NCBI RefSeq assembly: GCF_003201815.1
Contig: NZ_QJKB01000012.1
Span: forward strand, 37,286-101,285
Origin: Undibacterium pigrum
GTDB lineage: Bacteria; Pseudomonadota; Gammaproteobacteria; Burkholderiales; Burkholderiaceae_D
DNA length: 64,000 nt
Direction of reading: 5' to 3'
Shown here in pieces: positions 45,112 through 54,126 of this stretch. Both the position numbers and the translations under genes were made by a program. Numbering within the stretch: the first letter of the stretch is position 1; every line of letters begins with the position of its first letter. Under the pieces are notes generated by a model. That model did not search any database and was not told the DNA's origin. It saw only the letters and a list, made by a program, of their open reading frames with translations.

Positions 45112-46362
45112 ATGGATAACATAGCAGGCACACCCGTTGAAGGCGAAAACTTCTTTGGCCGCGGTACAGAAATGCTACGGCTTGCTGAAATTCTCAAAAA
45201 TGATGATATTTTGCTACTCGGGCCACGTCGCATAGGCAAGACATCCATTTGCCGCGCCGTCATGGGCCATGTCAAAGCCAGCAACTGGCATGCGATAGAA
45301 ATCAATGTCGCCTCTTGTGAAGATGAACTGGCTTTCCTGGAAAAACTGCACGCAGCCCTTGCACCTGAAATGGCCACGCTTGGCAGCAAGATCAAGGACA
45401 GGTTTGCTGCCACTTTTGATGCCATCAGTACCCGCATCAAATCAATCAAGATAGCGGTGACAGGTGCTGGCACCGCCAGCGTTGACCTGGCCGCACCTGC
45501 CAGTGAAGACTGGATACACCTGGGCAATGATTTATTGCAGCTCCTCATGCAGGCTGAGGCCGGACAAGCCTGGCTGGTCTACATCGATGAGCTGCCTATC
45601 ATGCTCTTCAACATGATACGCAATGACACACAAAACGGCGTCAGGCGTGTGCGTCGTTTTCTTGACTGGTTTCGCAATGATGTGCGTGCGCTGCCGGGTT
45701 CCCGTTCGGTCAGATGGCTGGTGTCCGGCTCGGTGGGGCTTGATACCCTGGTCCAGCAACATGGTATGGCCGATACCATCAACAGCCTGAACCATCAAAA
45801 CCTGGCCGCATTCACAGAAGACGTGGCCATAGCCATGGTACTCAAACTGGCAGATCGCTATCAACTCGCACTCGATAACGAAGCCGCCCGCAAACTGGTG
45901 GCCGCCGTGCAATGGGCGCAACCTTATTATCTGCAAAAGGCTTTTCACTACTTGCGCCAGCGTGTCAGTGCCAATGCCAACACCGCTGCAGCAGCAGACA
46001 TCATCAGCCAGATAGACCCAGCCATGAACGACATGGTGCAACCCGGTTCAGACAATGACTTCCATCACTGGGAACAAAGGCTGGCACTGCAACTGGGTAC
46101 TGTCCAGGCAGCCCATGCCATCGCGCTACTCAACCTCGCGGCTCAGGATGCCGCAGGTGCCCGGCCAGAAAACATGCTAGCCCATCTGGAAGGCCGCATG
46201 CCCAACGACAGCACAGAAAAGCAAAGGGAAATGTTCATCAACCTGCGCGACATCCTGCAAAGAGATGCTTACTGGTGGCCAGATGAAAGTTCAGGCAACA
46301 AGCGTTATCGCTTCCACCTTGAGCCACTGAGGCGCTGGTGGCTCAGAAGGAATACCCTGTGA
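45112..46362 (+). CDS. P-loop ATPase (AAA/STAND-like) A
   Basis: 416 residues. Starts with the ENFFGRGTEMLRL segment common to archaeal-type ATPases, then Walker A GPRRIGKTS (37-45) and a Walker B-like WLVYIDELPIML. The second half is helical and rich in Trp near the end. No fused sensor or effector domain recognised. Its TGA overlaps the ATG of ATPase B by one base, so the two are coupled; together they look like one system. Function unknown. Confidence 0.75.
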   Translation: MDNIAGTPVEGENFFGRGTEMLRLAEILKNDDILLLGPRRIGKTSICRAVMGHVKASNWHAIEINVASCEDELAFLEKLHAALAPEMATLGSKIKDRFAATFDAISTRIKSIKIAVTGAGTASVDLAAPASEDWIHLGNDLLQLLMQAEAGQAWLVYIDELPIMLFNMIRNDTQNGVRRVRRFLDWFRNDVRALPGSRSVRWLVSGSVGLDTLVQQHGMADTINSLNHQNLAAFTEDVAIAMVLKLADRYQLALDNEAARKLVAAVQWAQPYYLQKAFHYLRQRVSANANTAAAADIISQIDPAMNDMVQPGSDNDFHHWEQRLALQLGTVQAAHAIALLNLAAQDAAGARPENMLAHLEGRMPNDSTEKQREMFINLRDILQRDAYWWPDESSGNKRYRFHLEPLRRWWLRRNTL

Positions 46363-48011
46363 TGAGCCACCACTACAATCCCGACTGGCTATCAGAAGAA
46401 GCCCTGCTGGCCAGCTTTGTCGCCCGCCAGAATGATTTTGCTTTCATGCGTGCAGAACTGGCGCGGGCGCCACTGCAAGGCAATGTCCAGCATTATTTGC
46501 TGGTAGGTGTGCGCGGTGCAGGCAAGACCACCATGTTGAAACGCCTGGCTGTCGCCATACGCCGCGAGCCGGATTTGAATAATCACCTGCTTGCCCTGTC
46601 TTTTCCTGAAGAGTTATATCAGGTAAAAAAACTATCAGATTTTTGGTGGGCAGCATGCGAAGCCCTGGTCGATGAACTTGACTATCTTGAGCAAAGCCAT
46701 GAGGCAGAAAAACTCTTGCTTGCCATAGACCAGATTCGCAAGCAAGGTGACAAAAATAATCTGGCTGCTGATGCCGGTTTCAAACTGCTGCAAGACACTT
46801 GCGCAGCGTTGAAAAAACGCCCCGTGATGTTGGTCGATAATCTCGACCTGGTTTTTGACCGCATCGACAAATCTGGCCGCAAACTCAAAGACCCGCATTC
46901 CCCCGCCTACTGGGCCTTGCGCGAAGCGTTGTCCACCACTACCTCTCCTATCGTCATCGGTGGCTCTGTACGTCTGTCCGATGCCTTCATTGATTACGAC
47001 AAGGCATTCTATGATTTTTTCTTGCCCAAACGCCTGGGCAAGCTCAGCCTGGATGAAGTGCACAGCGTGCTTGAGCATCTCGCCGATGCACAAGACCAGC
47101 CAGAAGTAAAAGAACGCCTGCGCAGCAATCCAGCACGTGTTGAAGCCCTGTACGAACTGACAGGCGGCAATCCACGCGCCCTGGGCCTGATTTTTGAACT
47201 GCTGCGCAATGGCCCCAACAGCCGCGCCGTAGAAGACTTTGAACGCCTGATGGATATCACTACGCCTTACTACAAGGCCCGCATAGAAGACTTGTCAGAA
47301 CAAGCCCAGGTCATCATGCACGCGCTTGCTGTCAATGATGCCAAGCTGGGTTTGCGCTTTGGCCACACCGCAGCAGAAATCGCCAGCTACACCGACCTGC
47401 CAACTACCAGCATTTCGGCCCAGTTAAGCCTGCTGGAAAACGAAGGCCTGGTAGAAAAATCCCCCGCCCATGGCCGCACCCAATACCGCATCACCGAACA
47501 AATGTTCCGCCTTTGGCTACAAATGCGCGCAACACGGCGCATACGTCAGAATGTGATTTCATTAGCGAAGTTTTTTGAGGCCATGTATGAGCAGGAAGAG
47601 TTGCAGGCGATGTTAAAAGTGGAGGGCGGTACGAATGTTGTGACAACAAGCAAGCATATTCATGTACCTCAAGGCAAAGCGATCAAGTCTTATGTCATGG
47701 AAGCATTAGATGCAGAATATGGAGCTGCTCAGCAAAACATTCCTGAAGATATGGAAGGGCGTCTATATAAATTGCTCAGCACAGAATTCATTGAGGATTT
47801 TCTTGTGCCCGCATTAAACGCACCTGATTCTGCCGCACTCGTCCTCAAAGAAATGCGCGATCTCGGCTACGAAAAACATGCCCGCCCATTGATACTGGCA
47901 TTCGAAGCCGCGTTGGAAGACAAGGAAGAAATGCTGACTGAGCTGGAGCCTGAACTTCAGGGCGCGACCATGCACATGTATAAGCGCCTGACTGGCAACT
48001 GGAAAAAGTAG
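46362..48011 (+). CDS. P-loop ATPase (AAA/STAND-like) B with winged helix
   Basis: 549 residues from ATG 46362. Walker A GVRGAGKTT (49-57), Walker B PVMLVDNLDLVF, a sensor-like VIGGSVRLSD and, after the ATPase core, a winged-helix-like stretch (PTTSISAQLSLLENEGLVEK followed by QYRITEQMFRLWL). The layout is that of ORC/STAND-type ATPases. The C-terminal 130 residues are charged and helical. Partner of ATPase A. Confidence 0.75.
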   Translation: MSHHYNPDWLSEEALLASFVARQNDFAFMRAELARAPLQGNVQHYLLVGVRGAGKTTMLKRLAVAIRREPDLNNHLLALSFPEELYQVKKLSDFWWAACEALVDELDYLEQSHEAEKLLLAIDQIRKQGDKNNLAADAGFKLLQDTCAALKKRPVMLVDNLDLVFDRIDKSGRKLKDPHSPAYWALREALSTTTSPIVIGGSVRLSDAFIDYDKAFYDFFLPKRLGKLSLDEVHSVLEHLADAQDQPEVKERLRSNPARVEALYELTGGNPRALGLIFELLRNGPNSRAVEDFERLMDITTPYYKARIEDLSEQAQVIMHALAVNDAKLGLRFGHTAAEIASYTDLPTTSISAQLSLLENEGLVEKSPAHGRTQYRITEQMFRLWLQMRATRRIRQNVISLAKFFEAMYEQEELQAMLKVEGGTNVVTTSKHIHVPQGKAIKSYVMEALDAEYGAAQQNIPEDMEGRLYKLLSTEFIEDFLVPALNAPDSAALVLKEMRDLGYEKHARPLILAFEAALEDKEEMLTELEPELQGATMHMYKRLTGNWKK

Positions 48012-48094
48012 AGAAGTAAAAAAGCAGCCAGATTAATCGATGAGAAGCTGTAAAGACAGTCCTGTTTTTAAAAAACTGGAAAGGAATAAATCAA

Positions 48095-48119
48095 GCCCTC
48101 AGACAAAGGGCATTTTTTT
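48095..48119 (+). terminator. Terminator after the ATPase pair
   Basis: Short stem GCCCT/AGGGC (48095-48099 with 48107-48111) followed by A and T7. It lies 84 bp after the ATPase B stop. Confidence 0.6.
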
Positions 48120-48149
48120 ATTTGTGGACACACGGGACTGGTTCAATAT

Positions 48150-48449
48150 TTACCCAAGTCCTTTGGCGGCTTCATGCCTTCTTCTTACGTCATCTTCTTC
48201 CTTGAACTGCGGTCTGTATTGTTCTATCAATTCAGCAATTTCTTCAGTCGACATGCTAAGCAGGCGTTTTCGCAAGCCCATGAAGAAAAACAGCTCCTCC
48301 TGCAGGCGATGGAGCTTTGCCTCATCCGGCAACTCTATATGGTATTCATCGCCGATCCAGGCTGAGCGCAGGGCGATCAGGCCACCCAGCAAATCCTGTG
48401 CTCGCTCATAGGTACTATTGAACAAAAGTATGCTGTCGAGGTCTTCCAT
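48150..48449 (-). CDS. Small hypothetical protein
   Basis: 99 residues, charged, predicted helical (AKLHRLQEELFFFMGLRKRLL). No signal peptide or recognised domain and no clear ribosome binding site. It converges on the ATPase pair. Its base composition and lack of a better frame support a real gene, but weakly. Confidence 0.5.
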   Translation of the reverse strand: MEDLDSILLFNSTYERAQDLLGGLIALRSAWIGDEYHIELPDEAKLHRLQEELFFFMGLRKRLLSMSTEEIAELIEQYRPQFKEEDDVRRRHEAAKGLG

Positions 48450-48519
48450 TGGATAAATGTGTGTTTTATTCGTGAATAATTTTACATCACCATTCTATCC
48501 TCCTGTTTCATCCTTTAAT

Positions 48520-48562
48520 TTGACATCGATAAAACAAATGTTTATTATTAAAAACAATTGTT
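48520..48562 (+). promoter_or_regulatory. psuK promoter with two AACAAwTGTT boxes
   Basis: TTGACA (48520-48525), 17-bp spacer and TATTAT (48543-48548) are nearly consensus. Two related palindromic boxes, AACAAATGTT (48533-48542) and AACAATTGTT (48553-48562, inside a perfect 14-bp palindrome), are centred 20 bp apart, one in the spacer and one at the start site. This is a good operator pair for a repressor of the pseudouridine genes. Confidence 0.65.
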
Positions 48563-48633
48563 TTATGTGGTTGACTAAATTAATCAAGCAATCAGCCAGA
48601 AATCAGCCAGCTAACTGCCAACAGCCAGACAGA

Positions 48634-49734
48634 ATGACACAGCCCGCCTCCAAAAAAGAACAGCTCTACCAGCTCATCGCTGCCCAGCCTTTTATTTCGC
48701 AGCAAGACCTGGCAGACCAGCTGGGTTTGTCACGTTCTGCCGTGGCCGGGCATATTGCTGCCCTGATCCGTGACAAACGCTTGCTGGGGCGGGCTTATGT
48801 CTTGCCTGACCAGCGGCCAGTTGTCTGTATAGGCGGGGCAAATATAGACCGCAAATTGCGCACGCTGGGGCCGGTGCAGATGGGGACTTCCAACCCTGTC
48901 AGCCAGCATGAAGCCTTTGGTGGCGTTGCCCGCAATATTGCCGAGAACCTGGCACGCCTGGGTTTGCCCACGCGCTTGTTGTGCGCAGTGGGTGACGACG
49001 CAGCGGGGCGCAGCATGCTCGACCATGCGCAATCTGTCGGCATCGACGTCAAAGCCTGCTTGCAGGCGGAAGGCATGCATAGCGGCAGCTATACCGCCTT
49101 GCTCAATGATGAGGGCGACATGGTGCTGGCACTGGCGCATATGGAATGCTGCGAAGCCCTGACGCCAGAGTATATGCAAAGCCGCCAGACCCAGCGTGGC
49201 CATGCGGCCTTCACCATCGCCGACTTGAATTTACCCACAGATAGCATAGGCTTGTTATTGCAGGATGCTCATCAGCAAGCAATGCCGCTGATGATGGTGG
49301 CCGTGTCCGAGCCCAAAATGGCGCGCCTGCCACAAGACTTGCACGGCCTGCGTGTGCTGCTATTGAACCGTGGTGAACTTGCGGCTGCCGTTGGCCGCAG
49401 CATTGACAGTTCGGCAGATGTCAGCGCAGCCTGCAGGCAATTGCAGCTGCGCGGCGTGCAGGATGTCATCGTCACCATGGGTGTAGAAGGGGTGACTTAT
49501 ACTGCCAGTGATGCAGAGCAGGGCATGCAGCACCTGTCTGCCCCTGCCGCCAATGTGCGTGATGCCACCGGCGCAGGCGATGCCTTTGCCGCAGGCGTGG
49601 CCTGGTCTTTATGCCGCAACCCGGAAGATCTAGGCCTGGCATGTGAATACGGCTTGAAGCTGGCCAGACTGACGCTGGAAAGTGATGCGACAGTGGCCAC
49701 GACCATTAGCCCGGCTATTTTTGAAGAAGCTTAG
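48634..49734 (+). CDS. psuK: Pseudouridine kinase with N-terminal winged helix
   Basis: 366 residues from ATG 48634; the open frame upstream to 48457 crosses the promoter and is rejected. Residues 5-55 form a helix-turn-helix (FISQQDLADQLGLSRSAVAGHIAAL), and the remainder is a PfkB kinase (CIGGANIDRKL, FGGVARNIAENLARLG, DATGAGDAFAAG). It phosphorylates pseudouridine to the 5'-phosphate, used by PsuG encoded 48 bp downstream. The fused DNA-binding domain suggests self-regulation. Confidence 0.88.
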   Translation: MTQPASKKEQLYQLIAAQPFISQQDLADQLGLSRSAVAGHIAALIRDKRLLGRAYVLPDQRPVVCIGGANIDRKLRTLGPVQMGTSNPVSQHEAFGGVARNIAENLARLGLPTRLLCAVGDDAAGRSMLDHAQSVGIDVKACLQAEGMHSGSYTALLNDEGDMVLALAHMECCEALTPEYMQSRQTQRGHAAFTIADLNLPTDSIGLLLQDAHQQAMPLMMVAVSEPKMARLPQDLHGLRVLLLNRGELAAAVGRSIDSSADVSAACRQLQLRGVQDVIVTMGVEGVTYTASDAEQGMQHLSAPAANVRDATGAGDAFAAGVAWSLCRNPEDLGLACEYGLKLARLTLESDATVATTISPAIFEEA

Positions 49735-49782
49735 TATGTGAAAAATACAGGCTCATCCTGTATTTCTAAAAAAGGAAATAAT

Positions 49783-50709
49783 ATGCAATCTTATCTGGTC
49801 TTATCCGATGAAGTCCGCGCAGCACGCCTGGCGGCCAAGCCTGTCGTGGCGCTGGAATCCACCATTATTTCGCACGGCATGCCTTATCCACAAAACGTGC
49901 AAACCGCACGTGAGCTGGAACAAATCATCCGTGATGGTGGTGCAGTGCCAGCCACCATCGCCATCATGAACGGCAAAATCCATATAGGCCTGAATGACGA
50001 AGAACTGGAATTGCTGGGCAATTCGCACGACGCCATGAAAGTCAGCCGCCGCGACCTGGCGTATGCACTGACCAATAACAAGCTGGGTGCGACAACAGTT
50101 GCCGCCACCATGATCTGCGCTGCACTGGCAGGCATAGAAGTGTTTGTCACTGGTGGCATAGGCGGTGTGCATCGCGGGGCTGAAACCAGTTTTGATATTT
50201 CTGCCGATTTGCAGGAACTGGCACGCACTTCAGTCGCTGTAGTTTGCGCCGGTGCCAAATCCATACTCGACATAGGTCTGACACTGGAATACCTGGAAAC
50301 CCATGGTGTGCCCGTGGTCAGCGTGGGACAGCCATCCTTCCCGGCTTTCTTCACATCCGACAGCGGTTACAAGGCAGACTTCCAGCTCGACACGGCTGAA
50401 CAACAAGCAGAATTCATCCACGCCAAATGGACGCTGGGATTAAACGGCGGCATCGTCATCGCCAACCCTGTGCCAGTAGAATCTGCCATGCCCAGGGAAG
50501 AAATCGAAGCCATCACCCAGCAGGCACTGAAGCTGACCAAAGAACTTGATATCACAGGAAAAGCCATCACCCCTTTCCTGCTGAACCGCATCAAGCAAAT
50601 GACCAATGGCCGCAGCCTGGAAACCAATATCGCACTGGTAAAAAACAATGCCGTCGTTGGTACGCAACTGGCGCTGGCCTTGCATCATTTGCGTAAGCGT
50701 ACAGTTTGA
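49783..50709 (+). CDS. psuG: Pseudouridine-5'-phosphate glycosidase
   Basis: 308 residues from ATG 49783 with AAGGAAA upstream; typical enzyme length. Signatures: ALESTIISHGMPYPQN, GGIGGVHRGAETSFDISADLQELA and CAGAKSILDIG. Cleaves pseudouridine 5'-phosphate to uracil and ribose 5-phosphate. Operon with psuK. Confidence 0.95.
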   Translation: MQSYLVLSDEVRAARLAAKPVVALESTIISHGMPYPQNVQTARELEQIIRDGGAVPATIAIMNGKIHIGLNDEELELLGNSHDAMKVSRRDLAYALTNNKLGATTVAATMICAALAGIEVFVTGGIGGVHRGAETSFDISADLQELARTSVAVVCAGAKSILDIGLTLEYLETHGVPVVSVGQPSFPAFFTSDSGYKADFQLDTAEQQAEFIHAKWTLGLNGGIVIANPVPVESAMPREEIEAITQQALKLTKELDITGKAITPFLLNRIKQMTNGRSLETNIALVKNNAVVGTQLALALHHLRKRTV

Positions 50710-50737
50710 ACGTATTTATCTGAAGAATGGTGCTCAG

Positions 50738-51340
50738 ATGGGACTTTCAGCTATTTTTTATGTGGTGACAGACTGGGATTATATTGCAAATCAGCCAACG
50801 GAAAAATCACTTGCTGATGCCTTTGATAAAGGCAGCAGCTACTTGCGTGAAACCCTTGATGTACATGCAAGAGATGGCATCGCGCCTCACTGGTGCTATC
50901 TTTACCAGGAAGATACCGTACTGGAGTACTGGAAATTTGCCTGGCGTGCTGGCAGCGATACGTATAGCAATGTAATACGCCCGTTGCTGGACGACCTGAC
51001 CAGACGCAGGGCTGATGCCTGCCTGCAAGCCTTGTTCTGGCATGGTGAAGATTGCGACCTGCATCAACAGTGTGATCTTGAAAAAGCTGCAAAATTTACG
51101 GGCTGCAACGAAGGGCTTATAGTCAGCGTCAAGCCTGAAAATGTTGAGTACCTGCATGTTGAGCTAAAATATCTGATGCAAAAAGTCAGATTGCCTGACA
51201 TCCGGCAGGCATGCGGTGCTGCACCAGAATCAGATTACACCTGTTCATGGCAAACTTGGGTGGACTACCTTGAACGATGGCAGGCATTGTTGAGTGAGGC
51301 CAAATCAAAAAATGCTGGCATACTCGTGGAAGCGACGTAG
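50738..51340 (+). CDS. Hypothetical protein downstream of psuG
   Basis: 200 residues from ATG 50738, 28 bp after psuG; a frame start inside psuG is rejected. Acidic, Trp-rich and cytoplasmic, with no recognised domain. Its close spacing suggests cotranscription with psuKG, but nothing ties it to pseudouridine. Confidence 0.5.
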   Translation: MGLSAIFYVVTDWDYIANQPTEKSLADAFDKGSSYLRETLDVHARDGIAPHWCYLYQEDTVLEYWKFAWRAGSDTYSNVIRPLLDDLTRRRADACLQALFWHGEDCDLHQQCDLEKAAKFTGCNEGLIVSVKPENVEYLHVELKYLMQKVRLPDIRQACGAAPESDYTCSWQTWVDYLERWQALLSEAKSKNAGILVEAT

Positions 51341-51393
51341 TTTGGCAGGCATCAAATGCTGATCACTAGTGAGGTACTGGTGATCTGTCGGAC

Positions 51394-52305
51394 TTATTGA
51401 GTGACGCAGGCAATACTGATCTGCTCATCCAGCCGCTTGTTGATGGTGATGCTGCAAAAACGCAAGATGCTCATGCCTATCTGGGCTTTTTCGTCTGCCT
51501 TGTCGCCATGTTTGACTGCTTTTAGCAGTACGACTTCGGGCAGGGTGAATTTCGTGCCGCCAAAGTCCAGCCTGGTGGGTGTCGTATCCTTTTGCCCTTT
51601 GCCGCAACCAGCGACACCACGCACTGCGCAATCTTCTTCTGACAAGGCGCGTCCCAGATAGTCAGCTTCAAACTTGCTGCTGCCAGCGCCACTGTCTATC
51701 ATGCCCCAGACGGCTTGCTTGCCTTCTGCTGTGATCTGTGTAAATACCTTGTTTTTCTTAAACCAGTAGGCGGTAATGGTTTTGTCCAGTGGGAAGGGGC
51801 TGCTCACAGGATTGACTATCCATTGCTTTTGCCTGAAGTCCAGCCTCATGGGATGATCAAATGCCAGTTGCGGTGAAATCATGCCTGCTACGCCCAGCCT
51901 GGCAAGGTCAGGGATGTCAGGGATGATGACCACAGTCTTCAAGTCCATGTCCTGGCCAGCCAGCGTGGCTTGCAACACAGGCAGCATCTTGATGGGGACA
52001 GGGTTGCCTGCATGATCTTTGCCAGTGCCGACGACGGGCAGTTTTGCCGGGTCCAGGCCCAGCAGGCTGGCCGTGCTTTCGGTGATGACCTGGTTGCTGG
52101 AACCTGTATCCACCATCAATTTGATTTTTTTGTCTGCGACCTGTAATTCCACCGTAAAGAAGGAGGCTCGCTCATCCCATGTCATGGGAATGCTGAGTGC
52201 CTTGTCCAGTGATGCTGCTGCGGTGGCAGCGCCAGGCAAGCATGCTATCGTGGTGAACAGCGCAGCGCAGGCAGTGATGTGGAGATGACTTGTGAACGGC
52301 TTCAT
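51394..52305 (-). CDS. Exported retropepsin-like aspartyl protease homologue
   Basis: 303 residues from ATG 52305 (AGGATA upstream); the frame to 52410 is unlikely to be used. Signal peptide to about residue 28. The active-site motif MVDTGSSNQVI appears near residue 65, and MIDSGAGSSKF in the C-terminal half is a second D-S-G-like motif, giving a two-lobed, pepsin-like layout. Probably a periplasmic protease; substrate unknown. Confidence 0.75.
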   Translation of the reverse strand: MKPFTSHLHITACAALFTTIACLPGAATAAASLDKALSIPMTWDERASFFTVELQVADKKIKLMVDTGSSNQVITESTASLLGLDPAKLPVVGTGKDHAGNPVPIKMLPVLQATLAGQDMDLKTVVIIPDIPDLARLGVAGMISPQLAFDHPMRLDFRQKQWIVNPVSSPFPLDKTITAYWFKKNKVFTQITAEGKQAVWGMIDSGAGSSKFEADYLGRALSEEDCAVRGVAGCGKGQKDTTPTRLDFGGTKFTLPEVVLLKAVKHGDKADEKAQIGMSILRFCSITINKRLDEQISIACVTQ

Positions 52306-52496
52306 ACAAATATCCTGTCGGGAATGGATGATGAAGTCGCTTTGATTAAAGCTGATGCAGAAAGTTCGTGTCGTTGAATAATTTTTTACTGGCGGAGACA
52401 GGACGGGCAAAGTTGGAAATTCAGGAAAATTCTATTGATTTCCCCATGCCATGCTTCTCCTTCCTGCCCGAAGGAGAAGCACTCAGGCATCATCAA

Positions 52497-53669
52497 TTAT
52501 GATTCTTCCTGAGGCAATTCATGTATCACCAGCCCCGCATGCGGAGGCAGAGGTTTTTGCCATGACTTGTGGCGCAGTGCGCGTTTGCAGTCGTGGATAC
52601 CAGCGGCCCAGCGGGCTTCCATGGTGGCAGTGCTGAAATCCACATCCTTGAAATAATTATCGTCCGGCAGCGCCTTCATGATGAGGTGGACGACATTGAT
52701 GGTATGGTCGCAACCCATGGCCATGAGTGGTTTCAATTCTTCTTTTTTACGCTCTGCTGCGGGCAGGTGTTCTGTCAATGTGCGTATGGCGCGCTGCAAG
52801 TCTTGCATACGCTGGTAGATCAATAACTGCTCTGCCGAGCGGCTTGCATACTGTATGCTTTTATAGCGCGTCATGGCAGAGACGATGGAGGTGGGCCGGG
52901 TTTCTGACGGGTCCCATAGGTCTATCATGAAGCACAGCGCATCTGCATGTCTTTCTTCATCGAGAAAGACATCGAGTGGTGTGTTTGAATATACGCCACC
53001 ATCCCAGTAAGCACGCTTGCCTATCTTCACCGGTGCAAAACCGGGTGGCAGGGCACCGCTGGCCATGATGTGTTCAGGCCCCAGGCGCTCGCGCTTGCTG
53101 TCAAACACCACACCCTGGCCGCTGTCGATATCGACGGCGCAAATGCTGACGCGTATGGGGCCATCGTTGAGGTAATCAAAGTCCACATATTTTTCCAGCG
53201 TGGCCTTGAGGGGAGAGGTGTCGTAGAAACCGGCTTCTTCTATCGGTACTTTGGCATTGATATCCCAGGCAGCACCAAAACGTGGTTTGAAAAAACCATT
53301 CACACCCTGGGTGATGGCGTTGAGGGTATTGAAGTTATTGCTGAGATTCATCCACGGCGAAAAGGCGGGGGCAAAACCTGGTGGGAAGATGGGCGCAAAG
53401 TTTTGCGAAAAACCAGATGAAAAACCGGGCCAGAAGTTGCTGCGGCTGACTGCATCGGGTGCCAGACTATCCCAGAAAGCTCTTAACTGGGCCATGCGTT
53501 TTTCTGGTGGGTTACCCGCAATCAGTGCACTGTTGATGGCACCGATGGAGGTGCCGATGATCCAGTCCAGCGGCGTGTGTGCTTCATGCAATTGCTGGTA
53601 TACACCTGCCTGATAGACCCCCAGGGCACCGCCGCCCTGCAAAATCAATACGGTATCTTGTCGACTCAT
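52497..53669 (-). CDS. Patatin-like phospholipase
   Basis: 390 residues. Oxyanion hole GGGALGVYQAG (residues 12-22), catalytic Ser in GTSIGAINSAL and catalytic Asp in DGGVYSNTP, the Ser-Asp dyad of patatins. The C-terminal 110 residues resemble the extra domain (DUF3734) seen in bacterial patatins of this length. It cleaves acyl chains from phospholipids. The 65-residue gene lies just upstream, ending 8 bp before its ATG. Confidence 0.9.
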   Translation of the reverse strand: MSRQDTVLILQGGGALGVYQAGVYQQLHEAHTPLDWIIGTSIGAINSALIAGNPPEKRMAQLRAFWDSLAPDAVSRSNFWPGFSSGFSQNFAPIFPPGFAPAFSPWMNLSNNFNTLNAITQGVNGFFKPRFGAAWDINAKVPIEEAGFYDTSPLKATLEKYVDFDYLNDGPIRVSICAVDIDSGQGVVFDSKRERLGPEHIMASGALPPGFAPVKIGKRAYWDGGVYSNTPLDVFLDEERHADALCFMIDLWDPSETRPTSIVSAMTRYKSIQYASRSAEQLLIYQRMQDLQRAIRTLTEHLPAAERKKEELKPLMAMGCDHTINVVHLIMKALPDDNYFKDVDFSTATMEARWAAGIHDCKRALRHKSWQKPLPPHAGLVIHELPQEES

Positions 53670-53677
53670 GGGCAGCT

Positions 53678-53875
53678 TCAGGCAAATCCGCCGAGCTGCG
53701 CCAGTTTATGTTCTTCACCATCATGGGTGACCGAGATCAGGTCCACCTGATAAGCGGCATTCAACTCATGGCGTAAATGCGCTCCCTGGCTGACGGCGGC
53801 CATGAAATCATCACCTGCTTCAGTGGATTTGATAATTTCTTTTTGTTCATTGCGGCTGATCAGACGATAGTGCAT
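53678..53875 (-). CDS. Small conserved-looking protein upstream of the patatin gene
   Basis: 65 residues, charged, with no signal peptide (MHYRLISRNEQ start). GAGGAA precedes the ATG and only 8 bp separate it from the patatin gene, so it is cotranscribed. No family recognised; it may be a partner or regulator of the phospholipase. Confidence 0.65.
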   Translation of the reverse strand: MHYRLISRNEQKEIIKSTEAGDDFMAAVSQGAHLRHELNAAYQVDLISVTHDGEEHKLAQLGGFA

Positions 53876-53944
53876 AAGTTCCTCGTGGAAAGAGTAATGT
53901 GTGATGTTGTGATCTCAATGAACCCATTCTAGCATGTGCTTTTT

Positions 53945-53961
53945 GTATGCATATTGCATAC
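53945..53961. promoter_or_regulatory. Palindromic operator candidate between divergent operons
   Basis: GTATGCA-TAT-TGCATAC is a perfect 7-3-7 inverted repeat in the 251-bp gap between the patatin operon and the HEAT-repeat gene. The opposite-strand operon has a candidate promoter TTGCCT/CATAAT (54007-54012, 54029-54034, 16-bp spacer). Confidence 0.4.
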
Positions 53962-54126
53962 TGTAAAAAGCAAAAATCCATCTTTGTAGCTAAACGTAAG
54001 TATGTATTGCCTGCAAAATAAACGATGTCATAATGCTTCGCTTTATGATGCCGGAAATGTGGCGAAGGCTGCGCAAGTTGAAAGCGGCTGACGATTCCGG
54101 CTGGCGACAATTTTCGGAGCATGGCT

